Source of the DNA: Micromonospora rubida
GTDB lineage: Bacteria; Actinomycetota; Actinomycetes; Mycobacteriales; Micromonosporaceae
NCBI RefSeq assembly: GCF_009908295.1
Contig: NZ_JAAALO010000008.1
Location: 248,001-312,000, forward strand
Length of the DNA stretch: 64,000 bases
Direction: 5' to 3'
Part shown: piece after piece, positions 9,096-17,594 of the stretch
Position numbering within the stretch: position 1 is the stretch's first letter
Layout: each line of letters begins with the position of its first letter
Program-made: the position numbers and the translations under genes
Notes under the pieces: generated by a model
Told to the model about the DNA's origin: nothing
The model's database searches: none
The model's input: the letters and a program-made list of their open reading frames with translations, nothing else

Positions 9096-11006
9096 GTGGA
9101 CGTCCCGCTGGCCCACCTCGACCGCCCCTTCGACTACCTGGTCCCCGCCGAGCTGGACGAGGCTGCGGCCCCCGGGACGCGGGTGAAGGTGCGCTTCGCC
9201 GGCCAGCTCGTCGACGGCTGGCTGCTTGAGCGGGCCGACGACTCCGGGCACACCGGCAAGCTGGCGTACCTGGAGAAGGTCGTCTCGCCGGAGCCCGTGC
9301 TGGCCCCCGAGGTCGCCCGGCTGGCCCGGGCCGTCGCCGACCGGTACGCCGGCAGCCTCGCCGACGTGCTCCGGCTGGCCGTGCCGCCCCGGCACGCCCG
9401 GGTGGAGAAGGAGCCACACACCCCGCCCGAGCCCCCGGCCCCGCTGGATCCCCCCGAGGCGGACGGCTGGCGGGCGTACCCGGCCGGGCCGGCGTTCCTG
9501 CGCGCCCTGACCGAGGGCCGGCCCGCCCGCGCGGTCTGGTCCGCCCTGCCCGGGGAGGACTGGCCCGCCCGGTACGCCGAGGCGGTCGCCGCCACCGTGG
9601 CCGGCGGCCGGGGCGCCGTCGTCGTGGTTCCCGACGCCCGGGACCTCGACCGCCTCGACGCGGCGCTGACCGTCGCCCTGGGTGACGGCCGGCACGTCGC
9701 CCTGGCCGCCGCCGCCGGCCCGGCCCGCCGTTACCGCGCGTTCCTGGCGGCCCGGCGCGGGGACGTGTCCGTGGTGATCGGCACCCGGGCCGCCATGTTC
9801 GCCCCGGTGGCCCGGCTCGGCCTGGTCGCCGTCATCGACGACGGCGACGACCTGCACGCCGAGCCGCGTGCGCCCTACCCGCACGCCCGCGAGGTGCTGC
9901 TCACCCGCGCCCAGCTCGCCGACGCGGCGGCCCTGGTCGGCGGGTACGCGCGCAGCGCCGAGGCGCAACTGCTGGTGGAGACCGGCTGGGCCCGGGAGGT
10001 GGTCGCCGACCGGGCGACCGTGCGGGCGCGTACCCCCGCCATCGCCCCGACCGGCGACGACCCGCAACTGGCCCGCGACCCCGGCGCGGCCACGGCCCGG
10101 CTGCCCAGCCTGGCCTGGACCGCCGCCCGCGACGCGGTCCGTGCCGACGCGCCGGTGCTGGTCCAGGTGCCCCGCCGCGGCTACCTGCCCTCGATCTCCT
10201 GCGCCGAGTGCCGGACCCCGGCCCGCTGCCCGCACTGCGCCGGCCCGCTCGCCCTGCCGTCGGCCGACGGCCCGCCCACCTGCCGCTGGTGCGGCCGGAT
10301 CGCCGCCGCATATGCCTGCCCGGAGTGTGGGGGGCGGCGGCTGCGGGCCTCCGTCACCGGCGCCCGGCGCACCGCCGAGGAGCTGGGCCGGGCCTTCCCC
10401 GGCGTGCCCGTGCGCACCTCCGGGCGGGAGGAGGTGCTCACCACGGTGCCCGGCGGGGCCGGCCTGGTGGTGGCCACCCCCGGCGCCGAGCCGGTCGCCG
10501 AGGGCGGCTACGGCGCGGTGCTGCTGCTCGACTCGTGGGCCCTGCTCACCCGGGCCGACCTGCGGGCCGGCGAGGAGGCGCTGCGCCGCTGGCTGGCCGC
10601 CGCCGCGCTGGCCCGCCCCGCCGGGGCCGGCGGCCGGGTGGTGGTGGTCGCCGACGGCGCCCTCGTCCCGGTGCAGGCACTGCTGCGCTGGGACGCCGCC
10701 TGGTTCGCCGCCCGGGAACTGGCCGAGCGCCGCGAGCTGGGCTTCCCCCCGGCGGTGCGGATGGCCAGCGTCACCGGCTCGGCCGACGCGGTGGCCGACC
10801 TGCTGGCCGAGGCCCGGCTGCCCGAGGAGGCGGAGCTGCTCGGCCCGGTCCCCGCCGACGGCGACCGGGAACGGATGCTGGTCCGGGTGCCCCGGGCCCG
10901 GGCGGCGGCCCTGGCCGGGGCGCTGCACTCGGCCGCCGGGGTCCGCGCCGCCCGCAAGGCGGCCGACCCGGTGCGCCTCCAGGTCGACCCACTGACCATG
11001 TTCTGA
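9096..11006 (+). CDS. priA: Replication restart protein PriA, ATPase-degenerate actinobacterial type
   Basis: It belongs to the primosome protein family that reloads replication forks. The N-terminal DNA-binding region is clear (LAHLDRPFDYLVP). The Walker A loop is missing (WSALPGEDWPARYAE instead of a GxTGSGKT loop) and the DEEH box reads VIDDGDD, as in the non-helicase actinobacterial PriA group. Eight zinc-binding cysteines remain around CAECRTPARCPHC and CRWCG...CPECG. GTG 9096 is the nearest standard start, but codons upstream (GSPVARVC, about 9072-9095) continue the conserved N-terminus. Translation may therefore begin earlier at a non-standard codon such as CTG 9033, overlapping the metK stop. 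Confidence 0.88.
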   Translation: MDVPLAHLDRPFDYLVPAELDEAAAPGTRVKVRFAGQLVDGWLLERADDSGHTGKLAYLEKVVSPEPVLAPEVARLARAVADRYAGSLADVLRLAVPPRHARVEKEPHTPPEPPAPLDPPEADGWRAYPAGPAFLRALTEGRPARAVWSALPGEDWPARYAEAVAATVAGGRGAVVVVPDARDLDRLDAALTVALGDGRHVALAAAAGPARRYRAFLAARRGDVSVVIGTRAAMFAPVARLGLVAVIDDGDDLHAEPRAPYPHAREVLLTRAQLADAAALVGGYARSAEAQLLVETGWAREVVADRATVRARTPAIAPTGDDPQLARDPGAATARLPSLAWTAARDAVRADAPVLVQVPRRGYLPSISCAECRTPARCPHCAGPLALPSADGPPTCRWCGRIAAAYACPECGGRRLRASVTGARRTAEELGRAFPGVPVRTSGREEVLTTVPGGAGLVVATPGAEPVAEGGYGAVLLLDSWALLTRADLRAGEEALRRWLAAAALARPAGAGGRVVVVADGALVPVQALLRWDAAWFAARELAERRELGFPPAVRMASVTGSADAVADLLAEARLPEEAELLGPVPADGDRERMLVRVPRARAAALAGALHSAAGVRAARKAADPVRLQVDPLTMF

Positions 11007-11313
11007 GCGCCGCCGTCCGGGCCCGCCGCCGCCTACGTGCGCCATCGCCCGGGCACGCCGCCGCTCGCGTGCCGGTTACGCCCCGCGTGCCGCAAAGGGC
11101 CCGCCGTCGCCCCCGGCCCGGCCGGGCGGGCGGGCGGTGGAGGCTCGGGTGACGGCGACCGGTTCCGAGCGCCGTCACGGTCCGTGCTGGTGCCTGCGTG
11201 ATAGCATCGCCCGTCATGCCTGGGCGCACGGATCGCGCGACGATGGCGGAAGCGCGTCGGTAGGACGCCATGTCGATGATGTCAATCAGCCGGTGATCAG
11301 GGGTGGATCAGTC
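11007..11313. other. Intergenic stretch with extended -10 promoter (11199-11207)
   Basis: The first half is G/C-rich without coding features. TGATAGCAT at 11199-11207 is an extended -10 element. A start near 11214 would give a roughly 100-nt leader before the next gene. An ATG at 11216, eight bases after the -10, opens a 15-codon frame ending in TAG at 11261-11263; it could be a leaderless leader peptide, but this is weak. Confidence 0.4.
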
Positions 11314-12297
11314 GTGACCGTTCGTCAATCGATCGTCTTCAACGGTGACCTCGGCAGCGGCAAGAGCACCGTTTCCGTCGAGATCGCCAAGCGGCTGGAG
11401 TTGCGCCGGGTGAGCGTCGGCGACCTCTACCGCCAGATGGCGCAGGAGCGGGACATGACCGCGCTCCAGCTCAACCTGCACGCCGAGCTGGACCAGGCCG
11501 TCGACGGCTACGTCGACCAGCTCCAGCAGGACATCGCCGCCTCCGGCGAGAGCCTGGTGATGGACTCCCGGCTGGCCTGGCACTTCTTCACCGACGCGCT
11601 CAAGGTGCACATGATCACCGAGCCGACCGAGGCCGCCCGCCGGGTGCTGGCCCGCCCCTCCGGCCCGGCCGAGAGCTACGCCTCCCTGGAGGAGGCGAAG
11701 GCCAAGCTGCGCGAGCGCAGCGAGAGCGAGCGGGGCCGGTTCGTCGTCCGCTACGGCGTCGACAAGGCCCGGCTGCGCAACTACGACCTGATCTGCGACT
11801 CCACCCGGGCCAACCCGGAGCAGGTGATCAAGCACATCATCGACGTGTACGAGGGTCGGATCGGCGCCGACGTGCTCCGCGACGCCCCGCCGCTGCTGCT
11901 GCTCGACCCGGCCCGGGTCTACCCGACGGAGGACATCGGCACGCTGCGCGGGCTGTGGGACGCCGGGTTCGTCGGTGAGGTCGCCCACGGCGGTGACGAG
12001 TCGCTGGAGCCGCTGACCATCGGCTTCACCGGGGAGTACTTCTTCGTCGTCGACGGCCACCGCCGGCTCAGCGCCGCCCTGCAGAACGGGTTCCCGCTGG
12101 TCCCCGCGCGGCTGGTCGCCGAGGTGGAGGAGCCGGTGGTCGGCGGGATGAGCGCGGTGGACTACTTCGCCGCCCAGGTCCGCCCCGGCCTCGTGTACGA
12201 CTGGGAGGCGGCCCACAAGATCCAGCTCCCGCTTCCGGAGCACTGCCTGCGCGCCGGGGACACCGTGCTCGCCGGCGACCCGGCCTCGATCGCCTGA
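11314..12297 (+). CDS. P-loop (cytidylate kinase-like) domain fused to a ParB/sulfiredoxin-like domain
   Basis: This 327-residue protein of unknown function appears to have two parts. The first ~200 residues look like a dCMP/CMP-kinase-type fold: P-loop GDLGSGKST at residues 11-19, RRVSVGDLYRQMAQE, MDSRLAWHFF, and ITEPTEAARRVLARP. The last ~120 residues contain VDGHRRLSAALQNGFPLVPARLV, a pattern of ParB-like/sulfiredoxin-like nucleotide-binding domains (D-G-H-R-R-L-x-A). GTG 11314 is preferred because a GGGGTGG stretch precedes it; an in-frame GTG exists at 11293. It lies alone between priA and def. The domain reading is mine from motifs; the substrate is unknown. Confidence 0.7.
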   Translation: MTVRQSIVFNGDLGSGKSTVSVEIAKRLELRRVSVGDLYRQMAQERDMTALQLNLHAELDQAVDGYVDQLQQDIAASGESLVMDSRLAWHFFTDALKVHMITEPTEAARRVLARPSGPAESYASLEEAKAKLRERSESERGRFVVRYGVDKARLRNYDLICDSTRANPEQVIKHIIDVYEGRIGADVLRDAPPLLLLDPARVYPTEDIGTLRGLWDAGFVGEVAHGGDESLEPLTIGFTGEYFFVVDGHRRLSAALQNGFPLVPARLVAEVEEPVVGGMSAVDYFAAQVRPGLVYDWEAAHKIQLPLPEHCLRAGDTVLAGDPASIA

Positions 12298-12459
12298 GGG
12301 CCGGCCCCGCGAGCCGGCTCCCGGGGCTGACGCGGGCCGGCGTGCGAGCGCCGGGCCCGGCTGACCCCGCTCGGCTACGCCACTCTGCCAGTCACCCTGC
12401 GCGACGAGTCCCCGGCTACCGATCGCGGTACGCCGGCCGGCGTCACCGAGCGCACTCCG

Positions 12460-12465
12460 TAGACT
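12460..12465 (+). promoter_or_regulatory. Candidate -10 element for def
   Basis: TAGACT lies about 42 bases upstream of the def GTG, with GAAGGAG at 12491-12497 between them. No clear -35 is visible. Confidence 0.35.
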
Positions 12466-12506
12466 GGTACGGCACGACCATCGTCCGACCGAAGGAGCAC
12501 CCCCGA

Positions 12507-13067
12507 GTGACCGTCCAGCCCATCCGTCTGTTCGGGGACCCGGTGCTGCGCACACCGGCCGATCCGGTGGTCGACTTCGACGTCGAGCTGCGCAAGCTCG
12601 TCGCCGACCTGACCGACACGATGCGTGAGCAGAACGGCGCCGGCCTGGCCGCGCCGCAGCTCGGCGTGGGCCTGCGGGTGTTCGCCTTCGACGTCGACGA
12701 CGTGCTCGGCCACCTGGTCAACCCGGTGCTGGAGTTCCCCGACGCCGAGGAGCAGGACGGCCCGGAGGGCTGCCTGTCCATCCCCGGGCTCTACTTCGAC
12801 ACCAAGCGCCGGCAGAACGTGATCGCCAAGGGCTTCAACGGCTACGGCGACCCGGTGCAGATCGTCGGCGCCGGCCTGATGGCCCGCTGCGTCCAGCACG
12901 AGACCGACCACCTCGACGGCGTGCTCTTCGTCGACCGGCTGGACCCGGAAGGCCGCAAGGAGGCGATGAAGGCGATCCGCCAGGCGGACTGGTACGACCC
13001 GACCACCCCGCCGACGGTCAAGCTCAACCCGCACGCCGCCGGCAGCCCCTTCGGTCTGGGTCGGTGA
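12507..13067 (+). CDS. def: Peptide deformylase
   Basis: Removes the formyl group from nascent N-terminal methionine. The 186 residues contain all three metal/active-site motifs in order: GAGLAAPQLG (residues ~44-53), EGCLS with the metal-binding cysteine, and QHETDHLDG with two metal-binding histidines and the catalytic glutamate. GTG 12507 has GAAGGAG ten bases upstream; an in-frame extension to 12342 shows no family similarity. Its stop overlaps the fmt start by four bases (GTGA), so def-fmt-rsmB are translationally coupled. Confidence 0.96.
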   Translation: MTVQPIRLFGDPVLRTPADPVVDFDVELRKLVADLTDTMREQNGAGLAAPQLGVGLRVFAFDVDDVLGHLVNPVLEFPDAEEQDGPEGCLSIPGLYFDTKRRQNVIAKGFNGYGDPVQIVGAGLMARCVQHETDHLDGVLFVDRLDPEGRKEAMKAIRQADWYDPTTPPTVKLNPHAAGSPFGLGR

Positions 13068-13999
13068 CGCCGATGCGCCTCGTCTTCGCCGGTACCCCGG
13101 CCGTCGCCGTCCCCGCACTGGCCGCCGTCGCGGCCTCCGACCACGAGCTGGTCGCCGTCGTCACCCGTCCCGACGCCCCCGCCGGCCGTGGCCGGGGCCT
13201 GGTCCGCTCGCCCGTCGGCGCGTGGGCCGACGAGCACGGCGTCGAGGTGCTCACGCCGGCCCGTCCGCGCGAGCCGGAGTTCCTCGACCGGCTGCGCGAG
13301 CTGGCCCCCGACTGCGCCCCGGTGGTCGCGTACGGCGCGCTGGTGCCCCCGGCCGCGCTGGAGATCCCCCGGCACGGCTGGGTCAACCTGCACTTCTCGC
13401 TGCTGCCCGCGTGGCGCGGCGCGGCCCCGGTCCAGCACGCCGTGCTGCACGGCGACGAGCTGACCGGCGCCAGCGTCTTCGAGCTGGAGGAGGGGCTGGA
13501 CACCGGCCCGGTCTACGGCACCCTCACCGACGAGGTCCGCCCCACCGACACCTCCGGGGACCTGCTGGAGCGCCTCGCCCACTCCGGCGCCGGCCTGCTG
13601 GTGGCCGTCCTCGACGCGATCGCGGCGGGCACCGGCCGGGCCGAGCCGCAGCCGGCCGACGGGGTGTCGCTCGCGCCGAAGCTGACCGTCGAGGACGCAC
13701 GGGTGCGCTGGGGCGACCCCGCGTTCGCGGTGGACCGGCGGGTCCGCGCGTGCACCCCGGCCCCCGGCCCGTGGACCACGTTCCGGGGCGAGCGGGTCAA
13801 GCTCGGCCCGGTCGTCCCGGTGCCGGACGGCCCCGAGCTGAAGGCGGGCGAGCTGTTGGTGGAGAAGTCCCGGGTGCTGGCCGGTACGGGCACCGTCCCG
13901 GTGACCCTCGGCGAGGTGCGGGCGGCTGGCAAGAAGGCCATGCCGGCGAGCGACTGGGCGCGCGGCGTCCGGGTCTCCGCCGGGGAGGAGCTCGCATGA
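13064..13999 (+). CDS. fmt: Methionyl-tRNA formyltransferase
   Basis: Formylates initiator Met-tRNA using 10-formyl-THF, pairing functionally with def. The N-terminal domain has MRLVFAGTPAVAVPAL and the catalytic region VNLHFSLLPAWRGAAPVQHA with its conserved Asn-His and SLLP. ELEEGLDTGPVYG follows, and the C-terminal OB-like domain includes LTVEDARVRWG. GTG 13064 overlaps the def stop; ATG 13073 is a possible alternative start. At 311 residues the length is normal. It overlaps rsmB by ATGA. Confidence 0.95.
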   Translation: MTPMRLVFAGTPAVAVPALAAVAASDHELVAVVTRPDAPAGRGRGLVRSPVGAWADEHGVEVLTPARPREPEFLDRLRELAPDCAPVVAYGALVPPAALEIPRHGWVNLHFSLLPAWRGAAPVQHAVLHGDELTGASVFELEEGLDTGPVYGTLTDEVRPTDTSGDLLERLAHSGAGLLVAVLDAIAAGTGRAEPQPADGVSLAPKLTVEDARVRWGDPAFAVDRRVRACTPAPGPWTTFRGERVKLGPVVPVPDGPELKAGELLVEKSRVLAGTGTVPVTLGEVRAAGKKAMPASDWARGVRVSAGEELA

Positions 14000-15522
14000 C
14001 CGGGCCGACGGAACGGCCGGCGCGCCGGTACGACGAGCAGCGCGACCCGCGCCCCGAGCGGTCGTCGGGCGGCCCGCGAGGTGACCGGCCCGGCTACGGT
14101 GACCGGTCGGCCCGGGGCGGTCGGGGCGGCGAGGACCGGCAGGGCGGCCGGCGGCCGGTGCGGCCCGCCGTGGACCTGCCCCGGCACGTCGCGTACCAGG
14201 CCGTCGCGGCGGTGCACCGGGACGACGCGTACGCCAACCTGGTGCTGCCGGCGATGCTGCGCGAGGAGGGGCTGACCGGCCGGGACGCCGCCTTCGCCAC
14301 CGAGCTCACCTACGGCTCGCTGCGGCACACCGGCACCCTCGACGCGATCCTCACCGACGCCGCAGGCCGGGACGTGGCCCGGATCGACCCGCCGGTGCGC
14401 GACGCGTTGCGGCTGGGCGCGTACCAGCTCCTGCACACCCGGGTGCCGGCGCACGCGGCGGTCTCCTCGACGGTCGACCTGGTCCGCACGGTCGCCATCA
14501 GCGCCACCGGCTTCGCCAACGCGGTGATGCGCGAGGTGTCCAGCCGGGATGCCGACGCCTGGGTGGCGAAGCTCGCCCCGGCGTTCGAGACCGACCCGAT
14601 CGGGCACCTGGCCCTGGCCTACAGCCACCCGCAGTGGATCGTGCGGTCGTTCGCCGAGGCGCTCGGCGGCGACCTGGGCGAGACCACCCGCCTGCTGATC
14701 GAGAACAACGAGCGCCCACCGGTGCACCTGTGCGCCCGGCCGGGCCGGGCCGATCCGGTCGAGCTGGCCGACGAGGCCGGGGGCGCCCCCGGGGCGTTCT
14801 CCCCGTACGCGGTCTACCTCGGTGGCGGTGCCCCCGGCGACCTGCCGGCGGTGGTCGAGGGCCGGGCGCACGTCCAGGACGAGGGCTCCCAGCTGGTGGC
14901 CACCGCCCTGGCGGTCGCCCCGTTGGACGGCCCGGACGGCCACTGGCTGGACCTGTGCGCCGGGCCCGGTGGGAAGGCCGCGCTGCTCGGGGCGCTCGCC
15001 GCCCAGCGCGGTGCCCGGCTTACCGCCGTCGAGGTCTCCGAGCACCGGGCCCGGCTGGTCAGCCAGGCCACCCGGGGGCTGCCGGTCGACGTGCTGCACA
15101 CCGACGGGCGCACCGTCGGCGCCGACTCGGAGCTGCCGGAGGCGCACTTCGACCGGGTGCTGGTCGACGCGCCGTGCACCGGGCTGGGCGCGCTGCGCCG
15201 CCGGCCGGAGGCCCGTTGGCGCAAGCAGCCGTCGGACCTGCCGCCGCTGACCCGGTTGCAGCGGGAGCTGTTGGTGGCGGCGCTGCGGGCGGTCCGCCCG
15301 GGCGGCCTGGTGGCCTACGTGACCTGCTCCCCGCACACCGTGGAGACGCACGTGACGGTGACCGAGGCGGCCCGGCGTGCCGGGGTGCCGGCGGACTTCG
15401 TCGACGCCCGGCCGCTGCTGCCGGCCGGGATGCCGGGGTTGGGTGACGGGCCGTCGGTGCAGTTGTGGCCGCACCGGCACGGCACGGACGCCATGTTCCT
15501 CGCCGTGCTGCGCCGGGGCTGA
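13996..15522 (+). CDS. rsmB: 16S rRNA (cytosine-967-C5) methyltransferase, RsmB/NOP family
   Basis: An SAM-dependent rRNA m5C methyltransferase of 508 residues. After a basic, disordered ~50-residue start rich in R, G and D comes a NusB-like RNA-binding domain (VAYQAVAAVHRDDAYANLVLPAMLRE ... LRLGAYQLLH). The Rossmann methyltransferase follows, with LDLCAGPGGKAALLG (SAM), VDAPCTGLGALRRRPEARW and the catalytic-cysteine stretch VAYVTCSPHTVETH. ATG 13996 overlaps the fmt stop and has GGGAGGAG upstream. It ends the def operon, just before a strong terminator. Confidence 0.94.
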   Translation: MTGPTERPARRYDEQRDPRPERSSGGPRGDRPGYGDRSARGGRGGEDRQGGRRPVRPAVDLPRHVAYQAVAAVHRDDAYANLVLPAMLREEGLTGRDAAFATELTYGSLRHTGTLDAILTDAAGRDVARIDPPVRDALRLGAYQLLHTRVPAHAAVSSTVDLVRTVAISATGFANAVMREVSSRDADAWVAKLAPAFETDPIGHLALAYSHPQWIVRSFAEALGGDLGETTRLLIENNERPPVHLCARPGRADPVELADEAGGAPGAFSPYAVYLGGGAPGDLPAVVEGRAHVQDEGSQLVATALAVAPLDGPDGHWLDLCAGPGGKAALLGALAAQRGARLTAVEVSEHRARLVSQATRGLPVDVLHTDGRTVGADSELPEAHFDRVLVDAPCTGLGALRRRPEARWRKQPSDLPPLTRLQRELLVAALRAVRPGGLVAYVTCSPHTVETHVTVTEAARRAGVPADFVDARPLLPAGMPGLGDGPSVQLWPHRHGTDAMFLAVLRRG

Positions 15523-15531
15523 GCGACACGT

Positions 15532-15567
15532 GAAGGAGGGGGCGGCCCGCTGGCCGCCCCCTCCTTC
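15532..15567. terminator. Strong hairpin terminator after rsmB
   Basis: Perfect 16-bp arms (15532-15547 and 15552-15567; GAAGGAGGGGGCGGCC and its complement) enclose a 4-base loop. It lies between the convergent rsmB and lipoprotein genes and could serve both strands. Confidence 0.85.
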
Positions 15568-15600
15568 TGCGTCAGTTCCCGCCGCCCCCGGCGGGTCGGG

Positions 15601-16488
15601 TCACTGGACCGGCAGGACCTTGGCCCCGGCGCCCTTCGCCGAGCGGGTGAGGTTGCGGTCGACCCAGAGGAAGCACTGGACCCCCCGGACGCCGTCCTTC
15701 CACTCCTCTTCGCTGGGGTGGTAGAAGATCGTCCCCGCCCGGTACTGCAGGTCGCCGTTGTTGGGCACCTTGGCGTACGAGGCGATCAGGGAACGGCACC
15801 CCCGGTGGATGCGCAGCCGGTTCTTGTCGAGCTGGTTGTAGGCCACGTCCGGGGCCTTGTAGACCCCGACGAACTCGGCCCGGTGCTTGCTGGTGCACGG
15901 GGTGGGGGCCATCGACTTGATGTCGTCCTTGACGATCTTCGGGTTGAAGCAGCGGTAGACCAGGGTGGAGCTCCCGGTCAGCGCGCCCTTGAGGCTGCCG
16001 CTGCGGGGCACGACGCTGGAGTCGTCGACGCTCTCCAACTCGTTGAGGTCGCAGCGGAACCACCGCGCCCCGCCCTCCCACGCCTGCCGGGACGGGAAGA
16101 CCACGGACAGGAACAGCCGGCCCCCGCGCCACTCGGCGCCGACGGCCTTGTTGACCTCCCGGTCGCACTCGCCACGGGTGGTCTTCATCCCGGCCGACCC
16201 GGCGGGCGGGGAAGCGCTCAGCTCGGCGACCGCGCCGGTCAGCGTGCCGACGTGGATGGTCTCCACCCGGTGGGTCGTGCCGCAGTCCACCGGGTTGTAG
16301 CCGCTGAGGTAACCGACGTCGGAGAACGTGGTGTGGCAGGTCCCGGCGGCCGGCACGAACTGCGTCGGCGCGGCCATCGCCCGCCAGTCGTCGGCGAGGT
16401 CACCGTCCACCCCGGCGGGTGTGCCGCAGCCGGCCAGCGCCACCACCGCGCCCGCACCCACGGCCACCGCCGTCCACCATCGCCGCAT
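15601..16488 (-). CDS. Septum-formation-family lipoprotein
   Basis: A 295-residue exported lipoprotein. The start MRRWWTAVAVGAGAVVALAGC is a lipoprotein signal peptide with an LAGC lipobox, so the mature protein would be lipid-anchored outside the membrane. The rest carries the spaced Cys/His pattern of actinobacterial septum-formation domains: GTCHTTFSDVGYL...PVDCGTTHRVETIHVGTL, then RWFRCDLNELESVD and CTSKHRAEFVGVYKAP. ATG 16488 has GGGAGG upstream on the minus strand; the longer open frame to 16830 is not supported. It is transcribed alone, convergent with rsmB. The role in cell-envelope biology is inferred from the family only. Confidence 0.8.
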   Translation of the reverse strand: MRRWWTAVAVGAGAVVALAGCGTPAGVDGDLADDWRAMAAPTQFVPAAGTCHTTFSDVGYLSGYNPVDCGTTHRVETIHVGTLTGAVAELSASPPAGSAGMKTTRGECDREVNKAVGAEWRGGRLFLSVVFPSRQAWEGGARWFRCDLNELESVDDSSVVPRSGSLKGALTGSSTLVYRCFNPKIVKDDIKSMAPTPCTSKHRAEFVGVYKAPDVAYNQLDKNRLRIHRGCRSLIASYAKVPNNGDLQYRAGTIFYHPSEEEWKDGVRGVQCFLWVDRNLTRSAKGAGAKVLPVQ

Positions 16489-16900
16489 CCGTCCGACCTC
16501 CCCGTCGCCGATGGTCGCGGAACATCGGTCTCCGTCGCCGATCGCGCCACGGTGCGGGAGCATACGGCACCAGCGCCCAACTCGCGGGTAGTCCCTGCGG
16601 CCCGGCACCCCGCGCCGAACGGCTGAGTTTGCGGTCGTCGCTCCAGGGCGGACAGCGCACGCCCCGGTCGCCATTTTTCCCATTCCCGCCCTGCCGGCGG
16701 GTAGCAGATGGGCCCCGCCCGCGTGCGGCTCAGGTGACCGTCCTGCTTGGACGCTCACCACGTTCCGGGCGATCGGCGGGGGGCTGCCGGGCCGCCCGGG
16801 ATCTTCCGCCGGGCCCGGATGGTTCCCCACCAGCGGTCACGACCGGATCACAACGCGTCCCGCATGGTGCCGTGCTGCTGGCGGCGGACGACCGCATTCG
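16489..16900. other. Divergent intergenic region, no gene seen
   Basis: About 410 bp between the minus-strand lipoprotein and rpe. I see no plausible coding frame, RNA gene or strong hairpin. It must hold the lipoprotein promoter, but no clear -10/-35 pair stands out. Confidence 0.5.
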
Positions 16901-16906
16901 TACACT
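16901..16906 (+). promoter_or_regulatory. -10 element predicting a leaderless rpe transcript
   Basis: TACACT is followed by six bases and then the rpe GTG at 16913. No ribosome binding site lies between them. This spacing places the transcription start at or next to the start codon. Confidence 0.55.
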
Positions 16907-16912
16907 GGCCCG

Positions 16913-17593
16913 GTGACCGTACCGCCGCTGATCGTCGCGCCCAGCATCCTCGCCGCCGATTTCGCCCGTCTGGCCGAGGAGGTTCGCGCCGTCGAGGGGG
17001 CGGCGGACTGGCTGCACGTCGATGTCATGGACAACCACTTCGTGCCGAACCTGACCATCGGGCTGCCCGTGGTGCAGAGCCTGCGGGCGGCGACCGAGCT
17101 GCCGTTCGACGTGCACCTGATGATCACCGACCCGCACCGCTGGGCCCCCGGGTACGCCGACGCGGGGGCGTACAACGTCACGTTCCACGCCGAGGCGTGC
17201 GACAACCCGGTGGCGCTGGCGAAGGACCTGCGGGCCGCCGGGGCGAAGGCCGGGCTGGCCATCGACCGGGACACCCCGATCGAGCCGTACCTGGAGCTGC
17301 TGCCCAGCTTCGACACGCTGCTGATCATGACGATCAAGGCTGGGTTCGGTGGGCAACGGTTCCTCCCGGAGCTGCTGGACAAGGTGAGCGCCGCCCGGCG
17401 GCACGTCGACGCGGGCCACCTGGAGCTGCGCATCGAGGTCGACGGCGGGATCGCCGCGGACACCATCGAGCAGGCCGCCGCCGCCGGGGCGGACGCCTTC
17501 GTCGCCGGCACCGCGGTCTACGGCGCCGACGACCCCGCCGAGGCGGTCCGCCGCCTGCGGGGCCTGGCGGAGCGCGCGGCCTCCGGGGTCTGA
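16913..17593 (+). CDS. rpe: Ribulose-phosphate 3-epimerase
   Basis: Interconverts ribulose-5-P and xylulose-5-P in the pentose phosphate pathway, which also supplies ribulose-5-P to riboflavin synthesis. The 226-residue TIM barrel shows PSILAADFARLAEEV, LHVDVMDNHFVPNLTIG (metal His/Asp), FDVHLMI, MTIKAGFGGQRF, IEVDGGI with the catalytic aspartate, and the phosphate-binding VAGTAVYG. GTG 16913 is six bases after a -10 box, consistent with leaderless expression. The next gene starts one base after its stop. Confidence 0.96.
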   Translation: MTVPPLIVAPSILAADFARLAEEVRAVEGAADWLHVDVMDNHFVPNLTIGLPVVQSLRAATELPFDVHLMITDPHRWAPGYADAGAYNVTFHAEACDNPVALAKDLRAAGAKAGLAIDRDTPIEPYLELLPSFDTLLIMTIKAGFGGQRFLPELLDKVSAARRHVDAGHLELRIEVDGGIAADTIEQAAAAGADAFVAGTAVYGADDPAEAVRRLRGLAERAASGV

Positions 17594-17594
17594 G

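Noticed and set aside
16747..16912. Open frames reading from the intergenic region into rpe in other frames
   Set aside because: Composition is typical of GC-rich shadow frames; the rpe reading frame explains the region.
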